Assembly: GCA_963775625.1 (NCBI GenBank)
Contig: CAVZJM010000006.1
Coordinates: forward strand, 1 to 64,000
Reading direction: 5' to 3'
DNA length: 64,000 bases
From: JAIBJN01 sp963775625
GTDB taxonomy: Bacteria; Actinomycetota; Thermoleophilia; Gaiellales; Gaiellaceae
Below, in pieces: positions 9,185-16,365 of the stretch. The notes under the pieces were generated by a model, which saw only the letters and a program-made list of their open reading frames with translations, made no database searches and was not told the DNA's origin. Within the stretch, counting starts at the first letter, position 1, and every line of letters starts with the position of its first letter. Both the position numbers and the translations under genes were made by a program.

Positions 9185-9919
9185 ATGCGACGGATCCTCG
9201 TGTCGATGAGACATGCCCTTGCCCTGACTCTCGCCTGTGTCGCCCTCTCCGCCTGCGGTGGTGGTGAGGACGGCGAGGGTGAGCGCATCGACACGATCGA
9301 ACCCGAGGCGCAGGAGCGGGCCGAGGCGCAGGAGCGGGCCGAGTCGCTCGTCCTAGTCGCCTCCGATCTTCCTGCCGGCTGGCGCGCACTGCCGCCCTTG
9401 ACCGCGGCGGAGCAAGAGATCGAGGACGAGCTCAACCGCTGCCTCGGCGCCGAGGCTGCCGAGTCCACCGCAATCGGCAATGCAGAATTCGAATCCTTCG
9501 CGTTGGAGGAAGCGACGGTCGGATCCGACGCGCAAGTCTTCCCGAGCGATGAGATGTCTGCCGAGGCGGTTAGGACATACGTCGAGGAGCTTGAGCTCGG
9601 GGAACTGGAAGACTGCTTCCGGGAGTTCTACGCTGCCTTGTTGGAGGGAGTCGACGCAGAGCTGTCCGACATCCAGGCGGCCGAGCTCGAGGTCTCCTCT
9701 CCGCCTGGTGCTAACGAGGCCTTCGCTTGGCGGGTAGTGGCGACACTCGAGGGACGGGGGGAGGCCGAGGTACTGTCAGGGACAACCCACATCGATGTCG
9801 TGCAGCTCCGTGCCGGCGACGCGGCCGCCGCCCTGACCGCGAGTAGTCAGTCCGAACCCTTCGACGCGGCGCTCCGAGACGAGCTCCTCTCCACGATCGC
9901 CGGCCGCATGGCCGAGTAG
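9185..9919 (+). CDS. Putative lipoprotein (unknown function)
   Basis: About 244 residues. An arginine-rich start, a hydrophobic stretch (HALALTLACVALSAC) and the lipobox LSAC predict a lipoprotein anchored outside the membrane. The mature part is very acidic with an EAQERAEAQERAE repeat, then a globular region with single cysteines that could pair (NRCLG, DCFRE). I do not recognise the family. GGAGG lies just before ATG 9185 (rather close); ATG 9158 and ATG 9206 are alternatives. It is inside the tRNA-Asn island and has no operon partner. Confidence 0.7.
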   Translation: MRRILVSMRHALALTLACVALSACGGGEDGEGERIDTIEPEAQERAEAQERAESLVLVASDLPAGWRALPPLTAAEQEIEDELNRCLGAEAAESTAIGNAEFESFALEEATVGSDAQVFPSDEMSAEAVRTYVEELELGELEDCFREFYAALLEGVDAELSDIQAAELEVSSPPGANEAFAWRVVATLEGRGEAEVLSGTTHIDVVQLRAGDAAAALTASSQSEPFDAALRDELLSTIAGRMAE

Positions 9920-10241
9920 GCACTCAGCGAGCCATCGGATCAGCGCCTCGCTCGCCCGCTCGACTAACGACCGAAGGAGATCCAGTGCCCGCGACGAGCC
10001 GAGCGCGCATGATCTCGGCTCGCTGACCACCGCGCTGAGCCCGGCGTTGTCTGGCCAGGCTGCGCGCCAACGGAGCGTCGAGATTCGGCGGGAAGCCAGA
10101 AGCGACCCACGATTTGGTGTACGGTGTGTTCGTCTCGCCCTAACTGCTTGGCGAGCAATCTTTCCCGGCTCTAGCAAATGGTCGGCGTCGTGGCTGACGC
10201 AGTCCTCGTCAGTCCAGAAACGCAGACGTTAGGAACCGACT
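9920..10241. other. Island stretch with a possible relic on the minus strand
   Basis: 322 bp. A minus-strand frame at 9964-10158 encodes MLAKQLGRDEHTVHQIVGRFW, which looks like a helix-turn-helix (a DNA-binding protein, integrase or transposase fragment), but the frame is only 64 codons and its second half is low-quality. No ribosome binding site is seen. I do not call a gene. Confidence 0.3.
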
Positions 10242-10592
10242 ATGTCGCCGGGCGATGTCTTTTCTGTCAAGTCAGGCTTGATGGCGGCGCTCGCCGCCAT
10301 GATCCTCGCGGCAGTGACCGCGGCGCCGATCGCGAGCGCCGACACGCCCAACTGCGTCACGAGGGGCGAGGTCAGCAGGATCCACAAGGGTGACTCGCTC
10401 AACCGGGTCGTCGGCATCTTCGACACGCGAGGCAATCGGGTCAGCATCTCCGTGTACGGAGGGCACAAATCGCAGATCCGCCAGTATCGGACCTGCCGGA
10501 AGGACTCGCTGGTGCAGGTCAGCTTCAGCAAGACGTCGGGCACGCGGTACCGGATGGACGGCAGGTACGTCATCTGGGGCAAGGCCGCCTGA
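10242..10592 (+). CDS. Small secreted protein (unknown function)
   Basis: 116 residues; a signal peptide (AALAAMILAAVTAAPIASADTPN) is clear. The mature part of about 80 residues has two cysteines, several glycines and basic residues (GDSLNRVVGIFDTRGNRVSI), the look of a small beta-rich extracellular domain. A similar style is seen in the secreted protein at 14390, suggesting related SmpA/OmlA-like small domains, but that is only a visual likeness. ATG 10281 is an alternative start that would trim the N-terminus to the signal peptide itself. Island gene. Confidence 0.65.
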   Translation: MSPGDVFSVKSGLMAALAAMILAAVTAAPIASADTPNCVTRGEVSRIHKGDSLNRVVGIFDTRGNRVSISVYGGHKSQIRQYRTCRKDSLVQVSFSKTSGTRYRMDGRYVIWGKAA

Positions 10593-10609
10593 CCAGAGGA
10601 GTCCTGGCA

Positions 10610-10912
10610 TTACAGCGTTGTGCGGGAGAGCCCGCGCCGTTGCACAAGCTCGGCCAGCGCGGCCGCCGCAGGCTTCGGCCGTCGGCCTGCTAGGCCGGCC
10701 AGGCAAGGGAGCACCACGGCGTGTGCCTCCTCGAACCCGACATCAGCGACTTCGGCGCAGTAGCGGGCGTGCCAGCGAAACGCAGCGCGCCGGAACCTTT
10801 TCGGGTCGTCAACGAGAAGCAGAACGAGCTCGAGCGCGTCCGGGAGGCTCACGAAGTCGAGGTCGGCGGCCCCGCGGCCCGGTTTCAGGCGGGCGAGAAA
10901 CTCAGTGCCCAC
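10610..10912 (-). CDS. Hypothetical protein
   Basis: 100 residues, GTG start. The sequence has a natural composition (DFVSLPDALELVLLLVDDP, then FRRAAFRWHARYCAEV) and appears all-helical, with an amphipathic pattern but no membrane span. I do not recognise a named domain. It is convergent with the secreted protein ending at 10592 and lies 76 bp downstream of the cupin gene on the same strand. No strong ribosome binding site can be pointed to, so the gene is likely but not certain. Confidence 0.5.
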   Translation of the reverse strand: MGTEFLARLKPGRGAADLDFVSLPDALELVLLLVDDPKRFRRAAFRWHARYCAEVADVGFEEAHAVVLPCLAGLAGRRPKPAAAALAELVQRRGLSRTTL

Positions 10913-10988
10913 CGCCGCGGCGGCTTACGTGAGGCTCGGGGGCGGCGGGGCCGCCCCCGAGCGCTTCCTCTCCGGCTCTGGCGTGGGA

Positions 10989-11504
10989 CTACGAGCAGTC
11001 CCCCGGCTCGGCAGGAATGAGCAGCGGCCCCTCGGCGGGTGCGTCGAAGAACGTGGCTACCAACACCGTCGGTTCGTCGGTGGGGTTGAAGGCGGTATGG
11101 ACGTGACCCTGCCCGGGGTCGACGAAGGCCGTCCCGGCCGGGTACGAACGTTCCGTGCAGGTGTGGGCGGGGACGTAGACGAGTTCGCCTTCGACGACGT
11201 TGACGACCACCGGTCCCGCGTGGGTGTGCCAGGGGAACTGTGCTCCCGGCTGCACGGTAAACCGTGCCACCACGGTGGTCGAGGGATCCTTGACCCGTAC
11301 GACCTGCGTCGACTTGCGATCCAGCCTGATCCTGATCTTCATGTGGACCGGATCGGTGAAGACGGCGCGGCCGCTCAGGAACTCGGTCGCAATGGGCGGC
11401 GGTGGATCCTGCGCTGCCGACGGCAGCACGTTGACGCCGACGACAAGGACGCCAACGAGTGCCGCTGCCGCCAGAGCCACAGCCCCGCGCTTCTTTCTCC
11501 GCAT
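10989..11504 (-). CDS. Secreted cupin-domain protein
   Basis: 171 residues. After a basic N-terminus and a hydrophobic stretch (VALAAAALVGVLVVGVNVL) the protein is exported. The mature part is a cupin barrel with WHTHAGP (histidine ligands) and GELVYV, and a second His motif GHVHTAFNP. Such proteins bind a metal outside the membrane; the reaction is unknown. ATG 11504 is preceded by AAGGAG at ideal spacing, so I prefer it over the ATG 27 bp upstream. Rightmost gene of the tRNA-Asn island. Confidence 0.75.
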   Translation of the reverse strand: MRRKKRGAVALAAAALVGVLVVGVNVLPSAAQDPPPPIATEFLSGRAVFTDPVHMKIRIRLDRKSTQVVRVKDPSTTVVARFTVQPGAQFPWHTHAGPVVVNVVEGELVYVPAHTCTERSYPAGTAFVDPGQGHVHTAFNPTDEPTVLVATFFDAPAEGPLLIPAEPGDCS

Positions 11505-11629
11505 GCCGCATCTCCTTCCTGATTCCCCCAATTGATCATGGGCGGTGGCGATTAACGCACACTCACGCGTGGATTAGAAGGCCGCGCCGAAGACGAGGCG
11601 CCCGAGGCGTCGCCCGCGCCCCGGCTTTT

Positions 11630-11649
11630 TTGCTACCGGTTTTGCTACC
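11630..11649 (+). repeat. Paired TTGCTACC octamers, right end of island
   Basis: TTGCTACC at 11630-11637 and 11642-11649, 12 bp apart, same orientation as the pair at 8380-8399. It lies 85 bp inside the right 46-bp repeat; the left pair is 60 bp inside the left repeat. Confidence 0.55.
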
Positions 11650-11733
11650 TACCTGGGGTGATCTGAGGTCATCTGAGAGAACCTAGAGCCGCTTGGTTGA
11701 GCGGAGCGAACCTCGGAGCACCCCGCCCGAGCG

Positions 11734-11779
11734 GGCTGTTAACCGGAGGGTTGTTGGTTCGAGTCCAACCCGGGGAGTA
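11734..11779 (+). repeat. attR-like direct repeat (tRNA-Asn 3' half)
   Basis: 46 bp identical to 8275-8320. Here only the 3' half of the tRNA is present (from the anticodon stem on), preceded by unrelated DNA, so this is not a functional tRNA gene. Confidence 0.85.
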
Positions 11780-11829
11780 GGACAACGCCCCTGCGGCGTG
11801 TAGCGCGGCGGCGCAGGTTGCCTGGCCGA

Positions 11830-12312
11830 ATGACGCGCCCTAAGCTGACTCGCTGGATGCGGGCGACGCTTCGCAAGGCGGGCGGGCTCGCGCTCTTCGC
11901 GCTCGGCCTGTTCATCCAAGTGACCGGCTTCGAGGCACTCTTCGGTGTCAGCTACGTCCGGTGGTACGCGGAGAATGGCTCGGCGATCTTCCTGGTCGCC
12001 GGCGTCACCGGCCTCGCGCTCGACTGGGACCGGTATCGAGACTGCATCTCAGCCGACCCGTACAGGTACTACGAGGGTTGGCACGAGCTGATCACAGACA
12101 GCTTCGGCGCGCTCGGGACGCCGTTTCAGGGAAGAACCGCGGGCTGGTTGAAGGGCGCTCGCTATCTCGACCTTGCGCTCTCCGCGGTCTTCGTCGCCGC
12201 ATGGATGCTCATGGTCTCGGCCTTCCTGGCCGTTACGTGGTTCGCGCAGTGGGCGCTGTTCCTCGTCTGCGGAGCTCCGGCCCGGCTGATGCTGGCTGCG
12301 CTCGGCGACTGA
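11830..12312 (+). CDS. Membrane protein (unknown function)
   Basis: 160 residues from ATG 11830. Hydrophobic segments lie near 20-42, 50-65 (NGSAIFLVAGVTGLAL), 117-140 and 141-157. The loop between is polar (DWDRYRDCISADPYRYYEGW). No family is recognised. The TGA at 12310 is followed in the same frame by 28 more codons with a further hydrophobic stretch (VTFTAAIAAAALYGLSRAL) and a second TGA at 12397, which suggests either a premature stop or a chance open frame. The gene starts 50 bp past the island's right repeat. Confidence 0.6.
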   Translation: MTRPKLTRWMRATLRKAGGLALFALGLFIQVTGFEALFGVSYVRWYAENGSAIFLVAGVTGLALDWDRYRDCISADPYRYYEGWHELITDSFGALGTPFQGRTAGWLKGARYLDLALSAVFVAAWMLMVSAFLAVTWFAQWALFLVCGAPARLMLAALGD

Positions 12313-12399
12313 CCGGCCTCAGGCTACGCCAAGCGGCCGGTCACGTTCACCGCTGCGATCGCCGCCGCGGCCCTGTATGGGCTGTCACGCGCGCTGTGA

Positions 12400-12596
12400 G
12401 CGGGCGAGCATGACGACGCGCGCAGCGGTTTGGAAGTGAAGCGGAACGGTCAACCCCGGAAGGGTGACGAAGTCAACTCCCACGGAGGGGGGTCGAGACG
12501 GCCTGGAGAGCCGAAACTCCAGGCACAGAGGAAAACTCCAGCGGGGCCCCGATGCGGCGGGGGCAATCCGGGAAGAGTTCTCCACCCAAAAAGGAG
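12400..12596. other. Structured non-coding stretch, candidate small RNA
   Basis: No reading frame here looks real. Several stems can be drawn: GTCAACCC/GGGTGAC with a bulge around GGAA (near 12448-12470) and CCTGGAG/CTCCAGG (near 12502-12524). It ends in an intrinsic terminator at 12597. The GGAA hairpin recalls the SRP RNA tip, but the flanking conserved bases are wrong. It could be a small RNA or the 3' region of the convergent transcripts. Confidence 0.3.
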
Positions 12597-12618
12597 ACGG
12601 GGTCTGCGGCGACCCCGT
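12597..12618. terminator. Bidirectional intrinsic terminator
   Basis: Stem ACGGGGTC / GACCCCGT with loop TGCGGC. T-rich tails are present on both strands (TTTCCGTTT on plus, CTCCTTTTT on minus). It separates the plus-strand unit from yjbQ, which ends at 12640. Confidence 0.8.
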
Positions 12619-12639
12619 TTTCCGTTTAAGGGGGGACGC

Positions 12640-13092
12640 CTACTCCCCGACGACCTGGACGAGCCAGCGGCGTTCGCGGGAGCGGTCGAGCTCGAGGAAG
12701 AGGACGCGCTGCCAGGTGCCGAGGCAGAGCTCGCCGTCGCGCACGGGGATCGACTCGCCCGCAGGGCCGAGCAGCATCGCCATGCAGTGGGAGTGGCCGT
12801 TCCCGGCGTCCATGTCCTCCGGGCAGATGTTCTCCGTGCGGCGATCCCAGTCGTCGTGCGCGTAGTACTTCTCGCTCGGCACGAGCCGGCGCAGCATGCG
12901 GATGAAGTCCTCGAGGAAGCCGGTCTCGAACTCGTTCACGCGCACCATGCAGGTCGTGTGAGGGGAGTAGACGCAGGCGATCCCGTCCGTGACGCCGCTC
13001 TCGTAGACGGCTTCGCGCACCTCGTCGGTGATGTCGCGGACCTCGAGGCCGCCCTGCGTGCGTAGGCTTCGCTCCGCCTGGAAGACCTTCAC
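12640..13092 (-). CDS. yjbQ: YjbQ/UPF0047 family protein
   Basis: 150 residues. The family is small and widespread, with a conserved cluster of histidines thought to bind metal; some members can replace thiamine phosphate synthase weakly. The hallmarks are here: CVYSPHTTCMV, AHDDW and NGHSHCMAMLLGP near residues 53-60, 82-86 and 100-115. GTG 13092 is chosen because GGAGG stands about 9 bp before it and homologues begin at this point (VKVFQ); a longer frame reaches 13164. It is monocistronic, with a terminator just past its stop. Confidence 0.88.
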   Translation of the reverse strand: MKVFQAERSLRTQGGLEVRDITDEVREAVYESGVTDGIACVYSPHTTCMVRVNEFETGFLEDFIRMLRRLVPSEKYYAHDDWDRRTENICPEDMDAGNGHSHCMAMLLGPAGESIPVRDGELCLGTWQRVLFLELDRSRERRWLVQVVGE

Positions 13093-13225
13093 TCGCCGGT
13101 CCTCCGCGCCGGGCCCGTGGACGGCAGCCTGAAGCTCCGGGACATGCGGGCCTATTCTTACCAATCCGCCAAGCGGCCGCGCCGGAACCGTAAACGTGCC
13201 GCAGCGCTAAGCTCGCAGCGAGCGC

Positions 13226-13299
13226 GGGCCCGTAGCTCAGCTGGTCAGAGCAGCGGACTCATAATCCGTTGGTCCCTGGTTCGAATCCAGGCGGGCCCA
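13226..13299 (+). tRNA. tRNA with CAT anticodon (elongator Met or Ile2)
   Basis: 74 nt; the acceptor GGGCCCG pairs with CGGGCCC, discriminator A. The anticodon loop is CTCATAA (CAT). The T-arm is CCCTGGTTCGAATCCAGG. The acceptor and the TTGGTC variable region look like tRNA-Ile2, whose C34 is changed to lysidine by TilS, but elongator Met cannot be excluded by eye. It is not initiator Met: it lacks the three G-C pairs at the base of the anticodon stem. Confidence 0.9.
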
Positions 13300-13373
13300 T
13301 TCTGAAAGCCCGCAGGTGTGGCGGAGCGACGGTCTTCGCTCTCGGGGCGTAGCATTCTGGTGGTGCTCAGGCG

Positions 13374-14318
13374 ATGTTGATTCGGCCTTACGAGCCTGCC
13401 GACGCCTCGCCGGTGAGGGACATTCTGCGTGAGACGCAGCCCGCCTTCGTCTTCACGGAGGCAGCGGTGCAGCACTGGATCGATGCCCAGCCACGGCGGG
13501 CGCGGCTCTTGATGCTCGTGGCCGAGGATCGTGGTCGTCTCATCGGTTGCGCTGAGGCCTTTCTGGTCTATGACTCGTCGGTCGAAGGGGGATCCCGCAT
13601 CTGGGTCGGCGTGCGCGAGGAAGCTCGCAACCGCGGCGCGGGCTCGCGGCTCTACGAGGAGGCGGAGGCGCATCTCTGCAACGCCGGCGCCGAGCGCCTC
13701 ACCGCCCTGACCGACGAGCGCCCCGAGGGCGAGCGGTTCTTGAGGAAGAGAGGCTTTGCCGAGGGCCGTAAAGAGAGGGTCTCCGCTGTCGATCCCGCGA
13801 CCGCAGACACGAGGGAGTTCGATGAGCTCCGTGCGCGCGTGGCGCGCGAGGGTTACAACTTGGTCCGCCTCGGCGAGGTCTTGGACAAGCCCTACGAGCT
13901 CTACGAGTGCTTCGCCCAGGCCGGGGCCGATGCGCCCGCCGACGAGCCCTGGGACCGCGCCCGCTTCGACGAGTGGCGGCGCGGGAGCCTCGAGCGTCCC
14001 GACCTTACGTTTGAGGGAAGCTTCGTCGTCGTCCATAGGGGTAAGCCGGTGTCGCTTTCCTGGGTTGAGATCGATCCGGAGACGCGTCGGGCCGGGAACG
14101 CCTTTACGGGGACGATGCGTGCCCACAGGCGGCGGGGCCTCGGCCGGCTCGTGAAATCGGCGACGATCAGGTGGGCGCACCAGGAGGGCATCCGCGAGAT
14201 CGTCACGAGTAACGACTTGACGAACGCCCCCATGTTGGCGCTCAACGATGACCTGGGCTACCGCGTGCTCTACTACGAGCGCGAGTTCACGCGGATCCTT
14301 CCAGTCGCGGCCGAATAG
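13374..14318 (+). CDS. Tandem GNAT acetyltransferase
   Basis: 314 residues containing two GCN5-related N-acetyltransferase domains. The first spans about 1-135, with the acetyl-CoA loop in VREEARNRGAGSRL near 82-95. The second spans about 165-310, with MRAHRRRGLGRLV near 246-258 and NDLTNAPMLALNDDLGY. This double-GNAT layout is common in actinobacteria, where it includes mycothiol synthase-like proteins, but substrate-specific residues cannot be judged. It lies alone 74 bp after the tRNA. Confidence 0.82.
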   Translation: MLIRPYEPADASPVRDILRETQPAFVFTEAAVQHWIDAQPRRARLLMLVAEDRGRLIGCAEAFLVYDSSVEGGSRIWVGVREEARNRGAGSRLYEEAEAHLCNAGAERLTALTDERPEGERFLRKRGFAEGRKERVSAVDPATADTREFDELRARVAREGYNLVRLGEVLDKPYELYECFAQAGADAPADEPWDRARFDEWRRGSLERPDLTFEGSFVVVHRGKPVSLSWVEIDPETRRAGNAFTGTMRAHRRRGLGRLVKSATIRWAHQEGIREIVTSNDLTNAPMLALNDDLGYRVLYYEREFTRILPVAAE

Positions 14319-14389
14319 GTCACTCGCGCCGCGCTGTAGGCGTAGCGGCCGCGCTTGCGCTCTTGCGGGATGAGCTGTAGAACGGTGAG

Positions 14390-14887
14390 GTGCCCGCCGC
14401 CCGCTACTTGGCCGTCTCGGCAGCCGTGGTGAGCGGCTTCGTGTGGACCGGAACGGCCGGGGCATTGATCGTGCCGCAGCATTCGATCGCCGGCGTCGAG
14501 CTCAACATGACCCGGCCCGAGGTGAAAGCGAAGAAGGGCCAGCCGGACCGCATCAAGCACGGAACCAACGACTTTGGCGCCTTCACGGAGTTCACCTACC
14601 GAAACGACGCCGGGGGGAAGCTGCGGGTCACGTTTCAGGGCAACGCCGGCGCGACCGCGGTGTTCACGAATCGCCGGAGACAGCACACCGCCGAAAGGAT
14701 TCACGTCGGCTCGACCGAGACGCAGCTCCAAGACGCCTATCCGGGGCTGCGCTGCCGCACCGAGCTTTCGAGTTTCCGCCACTGCTGGACCGGCCGTTTT
14801 CGGCCCGGACGCCGCGTGACGGACTACCGGATCGACATGTCCACGTCGAGGGTGAAGACCATCCTCGTCGGTTTTGTCATCGACTGA
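14390..14887 (+). CDS. Small secreted protein (unknown function)
   Basis: 165 residues, GTG start. A signal peptide (VSAAVVSGFVWTGTAGA) leads a mature domain of about 140 residues. The domain starts HSIAGVELNMTRPEVKAKKGQP, a pattern seen in small extracellular domains that begin with a helix after a G-hxLG-like turn (SmpA/OmlA- or BLIP-like), and a second such unit follows near RIHVGSTETQLQDAYPG. Two cysteines near the end (LRCRTE, RHCWTG) probably form a disulfide. No function is assigned. The 71 bp upstream show nothing notable. Confidence 0.7.
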   Translation: MPAARYLAVSAAVVSGFVWTGTAGALIVPQHSIAGVELNMTRPEVKAKKGQPDRIKHGTNDFGAFTEFTYRNDAGGKLRVTFQGNAGATAVFTNRRRQHTAERIHVGSTETQLQDAYPGLRCRTELSSFRHCWTGRFRPGRRVTDYRIDMSTSRVKTILVGFVID

Positions 14888-15068
14888 CGGGTCGGCTCAG
14901 GCGCGATCCCGCTCGCGCACAGTAGTCAGAGATTGCCCGTCGCGCAGGAGCGCTCCGCCGGTGGATCCCCCGGCGGAGAGAGACCTCCGGTGGCTACGCT
15001 GACTCGCGACTCGAACACGGTAATTGCTCCTGTCACAACCAACGTCCTCGACCTGGAGATTTCACTGA

Positions 15069-15929
15069 ATGAAAGCCCCACTGCTCCTCGCACTCGCCAC
15101 AGTTTTCTGCATCGCCCTTCCCTCTACCGCCTTCGGCGCGACCGCCTTCGTCGAGATAGACGACGAAACCGGCGGCCGGGTTCTCGAGTACAGGGTCGAT
15201 TTCGGAGAGACCAACCAGGTCGAAGTAACCCACGCCGATCCCAACACGACGATTCATGATTTTGGCGCTGTGATCACAGCCGGCCCGGGGTGCATGTCCG
15301 TCAATGCGCACGAGGTCTCTTGCTCCGATATCGACTTCCTCGTGAGCGTTGACCTCGTCGACGGAGACGATGAGGCCACAGTGCTCGACGACTCCGCCGC
15401 CTCCGCGCTCGGGGTCATCGTTTCGGGTGGTAATGGCAACGATGAACTGAGCGTCTGCGACGCCTGCTCCTCCAGGCTCATCGGGGGAAGCGGGAACGAC
15501 ATTCTCACCGGTGGCCTGGTGGGCGACGTGAGGTTTTTCGGCAACGGCGGAAAGGACATCCTTACCGGCAACCCGCGGCATGGCATCCTGAACGGAGGCG
15601 TCGGTGACGACACGATCACGGGGGGAGACCGGCAGAACCACATCAAGGGCGGAGAGGGAGACGATCGCCTCCTCGGTAAAGCCGATCGCGACGTGGTCAA
15701 CGGAGGGAAGGGCGACGACGTCCTCGTCGGAGGATCCGGACACGACACGCTCAAGGGCCTTGGAGGCGACGACGTAATCCGAGCCCGCGACGGAATGCGT
15801 GACGTCGTAAACGGAGGTTTGCACCTGGATCGGGCAAGCGTCGACGGCCACCTGGACGACGTCACCCGAATCGAGATCTTCCTCGTGGCCGCACGCACGG
15901 AGCATTCGCTCGCCCGCCGCCGCTTCTGA
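15069..15929 (+). CDS. Secreted RTX-type calcium-binding repeat protein
   Basis: 286 residues. The signal peptide is MKAPLLLALATVFCIALPSTAFG. The middle and C-terminal part (about 135-255) is a run of degenerate RTX nonapeptides: GGSGNDILTGG, GGVGDDTITGG, GGEGDDRLLG, GGKGDDVLVGG and GGDDVIRARDG. These form a calcium-binding beta-roll. No catalytic domain is present, so a structural or adhesive role is likely. It is shorter than classical hemolysins and lacks a type I secretion setting. The 181 bp upstream hold no gene. Confidence 0.85.
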   Translation: MKAPLLLALATVFCIALPSTAFGATAFVEIDDETGGRVLEYRVDFGETNQVEVTHADPNTTIHDFGAVITAGPGCMSVNAHEVSCSDIDFLVSVDLVDGDDEATVLDDSAASALGVIVSGGNGNDELSVCDACSSRLIGGSGNDILTGGLVGDVRFFGNGGKDILTGNPRHGILNGGVGDDTITGGDRQNHIKGGEGDDRLLGKADRDVVNGGKGDDVLVGGSGHDTLKGLGGDDVIRARDGMRDVVNGGLHLDRASVDGHLDDVTRIEIFLVAARTEHSLARRRF

Positions 15930-15947
15930 GCCTGCTCCGCGCCGCGG

Positions 15948-16316
15948 CTAGACGACCGTGAACCTTCCCCGCATCGTCGCCCGGTGAGGGTCGCACCGGT
16001 ACCTGTGCGACCCGTCGCTCAGCGTGACGGTCCACCTGCGGCGGCCGGTGAAGGCGACCCTCGTCTTCTTGTCGACGCCCGGCCCGAGAAGGTGGAAGTT
16101 GTGCATGCTCGAGCGGTCGCGGATGACGAAGGTGTGCCGGCCGCTCGCGATGCGGCGGACGACTGTCCCGTTCGCCCGCTTGAGGGTGATCGTGGCGCCT
16201 GGTCCGACGTTCCCGTAGAACGTTCTCGCGCTCGCGGTGGCCGGCGCGAGCAGCGTGAAGACGGTCAGGACGGCGAGGACAGCTGGGACGGCGAGCCGCT
16301 GGGACATCGGCTGCAA
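15948..16316 (-). CDS. Secreted cupredoxin-like protein
   Basis: 122 residues. The signal peptide is VLAVLTVFTLLAPATASA. The mature domain of about 90 residues has the order expected of a blue-copper fold: a first ligand in SSMHNFHLLGPG near residue 72, then YRCDPHRATMRG near 104-115 supplying Cys, His and Met. It may carry electrons or bind copper outside the cell. It could also be a cupredoxin fold without redox function. It is convergent with the RTX gene, 18 bp apart. Confidence 0.8.
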   Translation of the reverse strand: MQPMSQRLAVPAVLAVLTVFTLLAPATASARTFYGNVGPGATITLKRANGTVVRRIASGRHTFVIRDRSSMHNFHLLGPGVDKKTRVAFTGRRRWTVTLSDGSHRYRCDPHRATMRGRFTVV

Positions 16317-16365
16317 CGGGATACGGACACCGCCGGCGGTCGGATTTCCTCCCGCCGCGGGTACC

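Larger units (their letters stand above)
8321..11733. mobile_element. tRNA-Asn genomic island, about 3.4 kb, without intact integrase
   Basis: DNA between the two 46-bp tRNA-Asn repeats. It carries a half-size TauE/SafE permease, a lipoprotein, a small secreted protein, a hypothetical gene and a secreted cupin protein. Long non-coding or degraded stretches (8832-9184, 9920-10241) contrast with the tight packing elsewhere in the window. No complete integrase, excisionase or replication gene is visible. Both ends carry the same pair of TTGCTACC octamers. It is best read as a decayed or non-autonomous integrated element. Confidence 0.75.

Noticed and set aside
9964..10158. Helix-turn-helix gene on the minus strand in the island
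   Set aside because: Only the first 20 residues look like protein; no ribosome binding site, and the rest is noise. Kept only as a possible relic.
11734..11779. Second tRNA-Asn gene
   Set aside because: Only the 3' half is present; no acceptor 5' strand or D-arm precedes it. It is the right attachment repeat.
12445..12475. SRP (4.5S) RNA-like GGAA hairpin
   Set aside because: The GGAAGG tip is there, but the flanking conserved bases of the asymmetric loop (AGCAGC type) are absent and the stem partner sequence is wrong.
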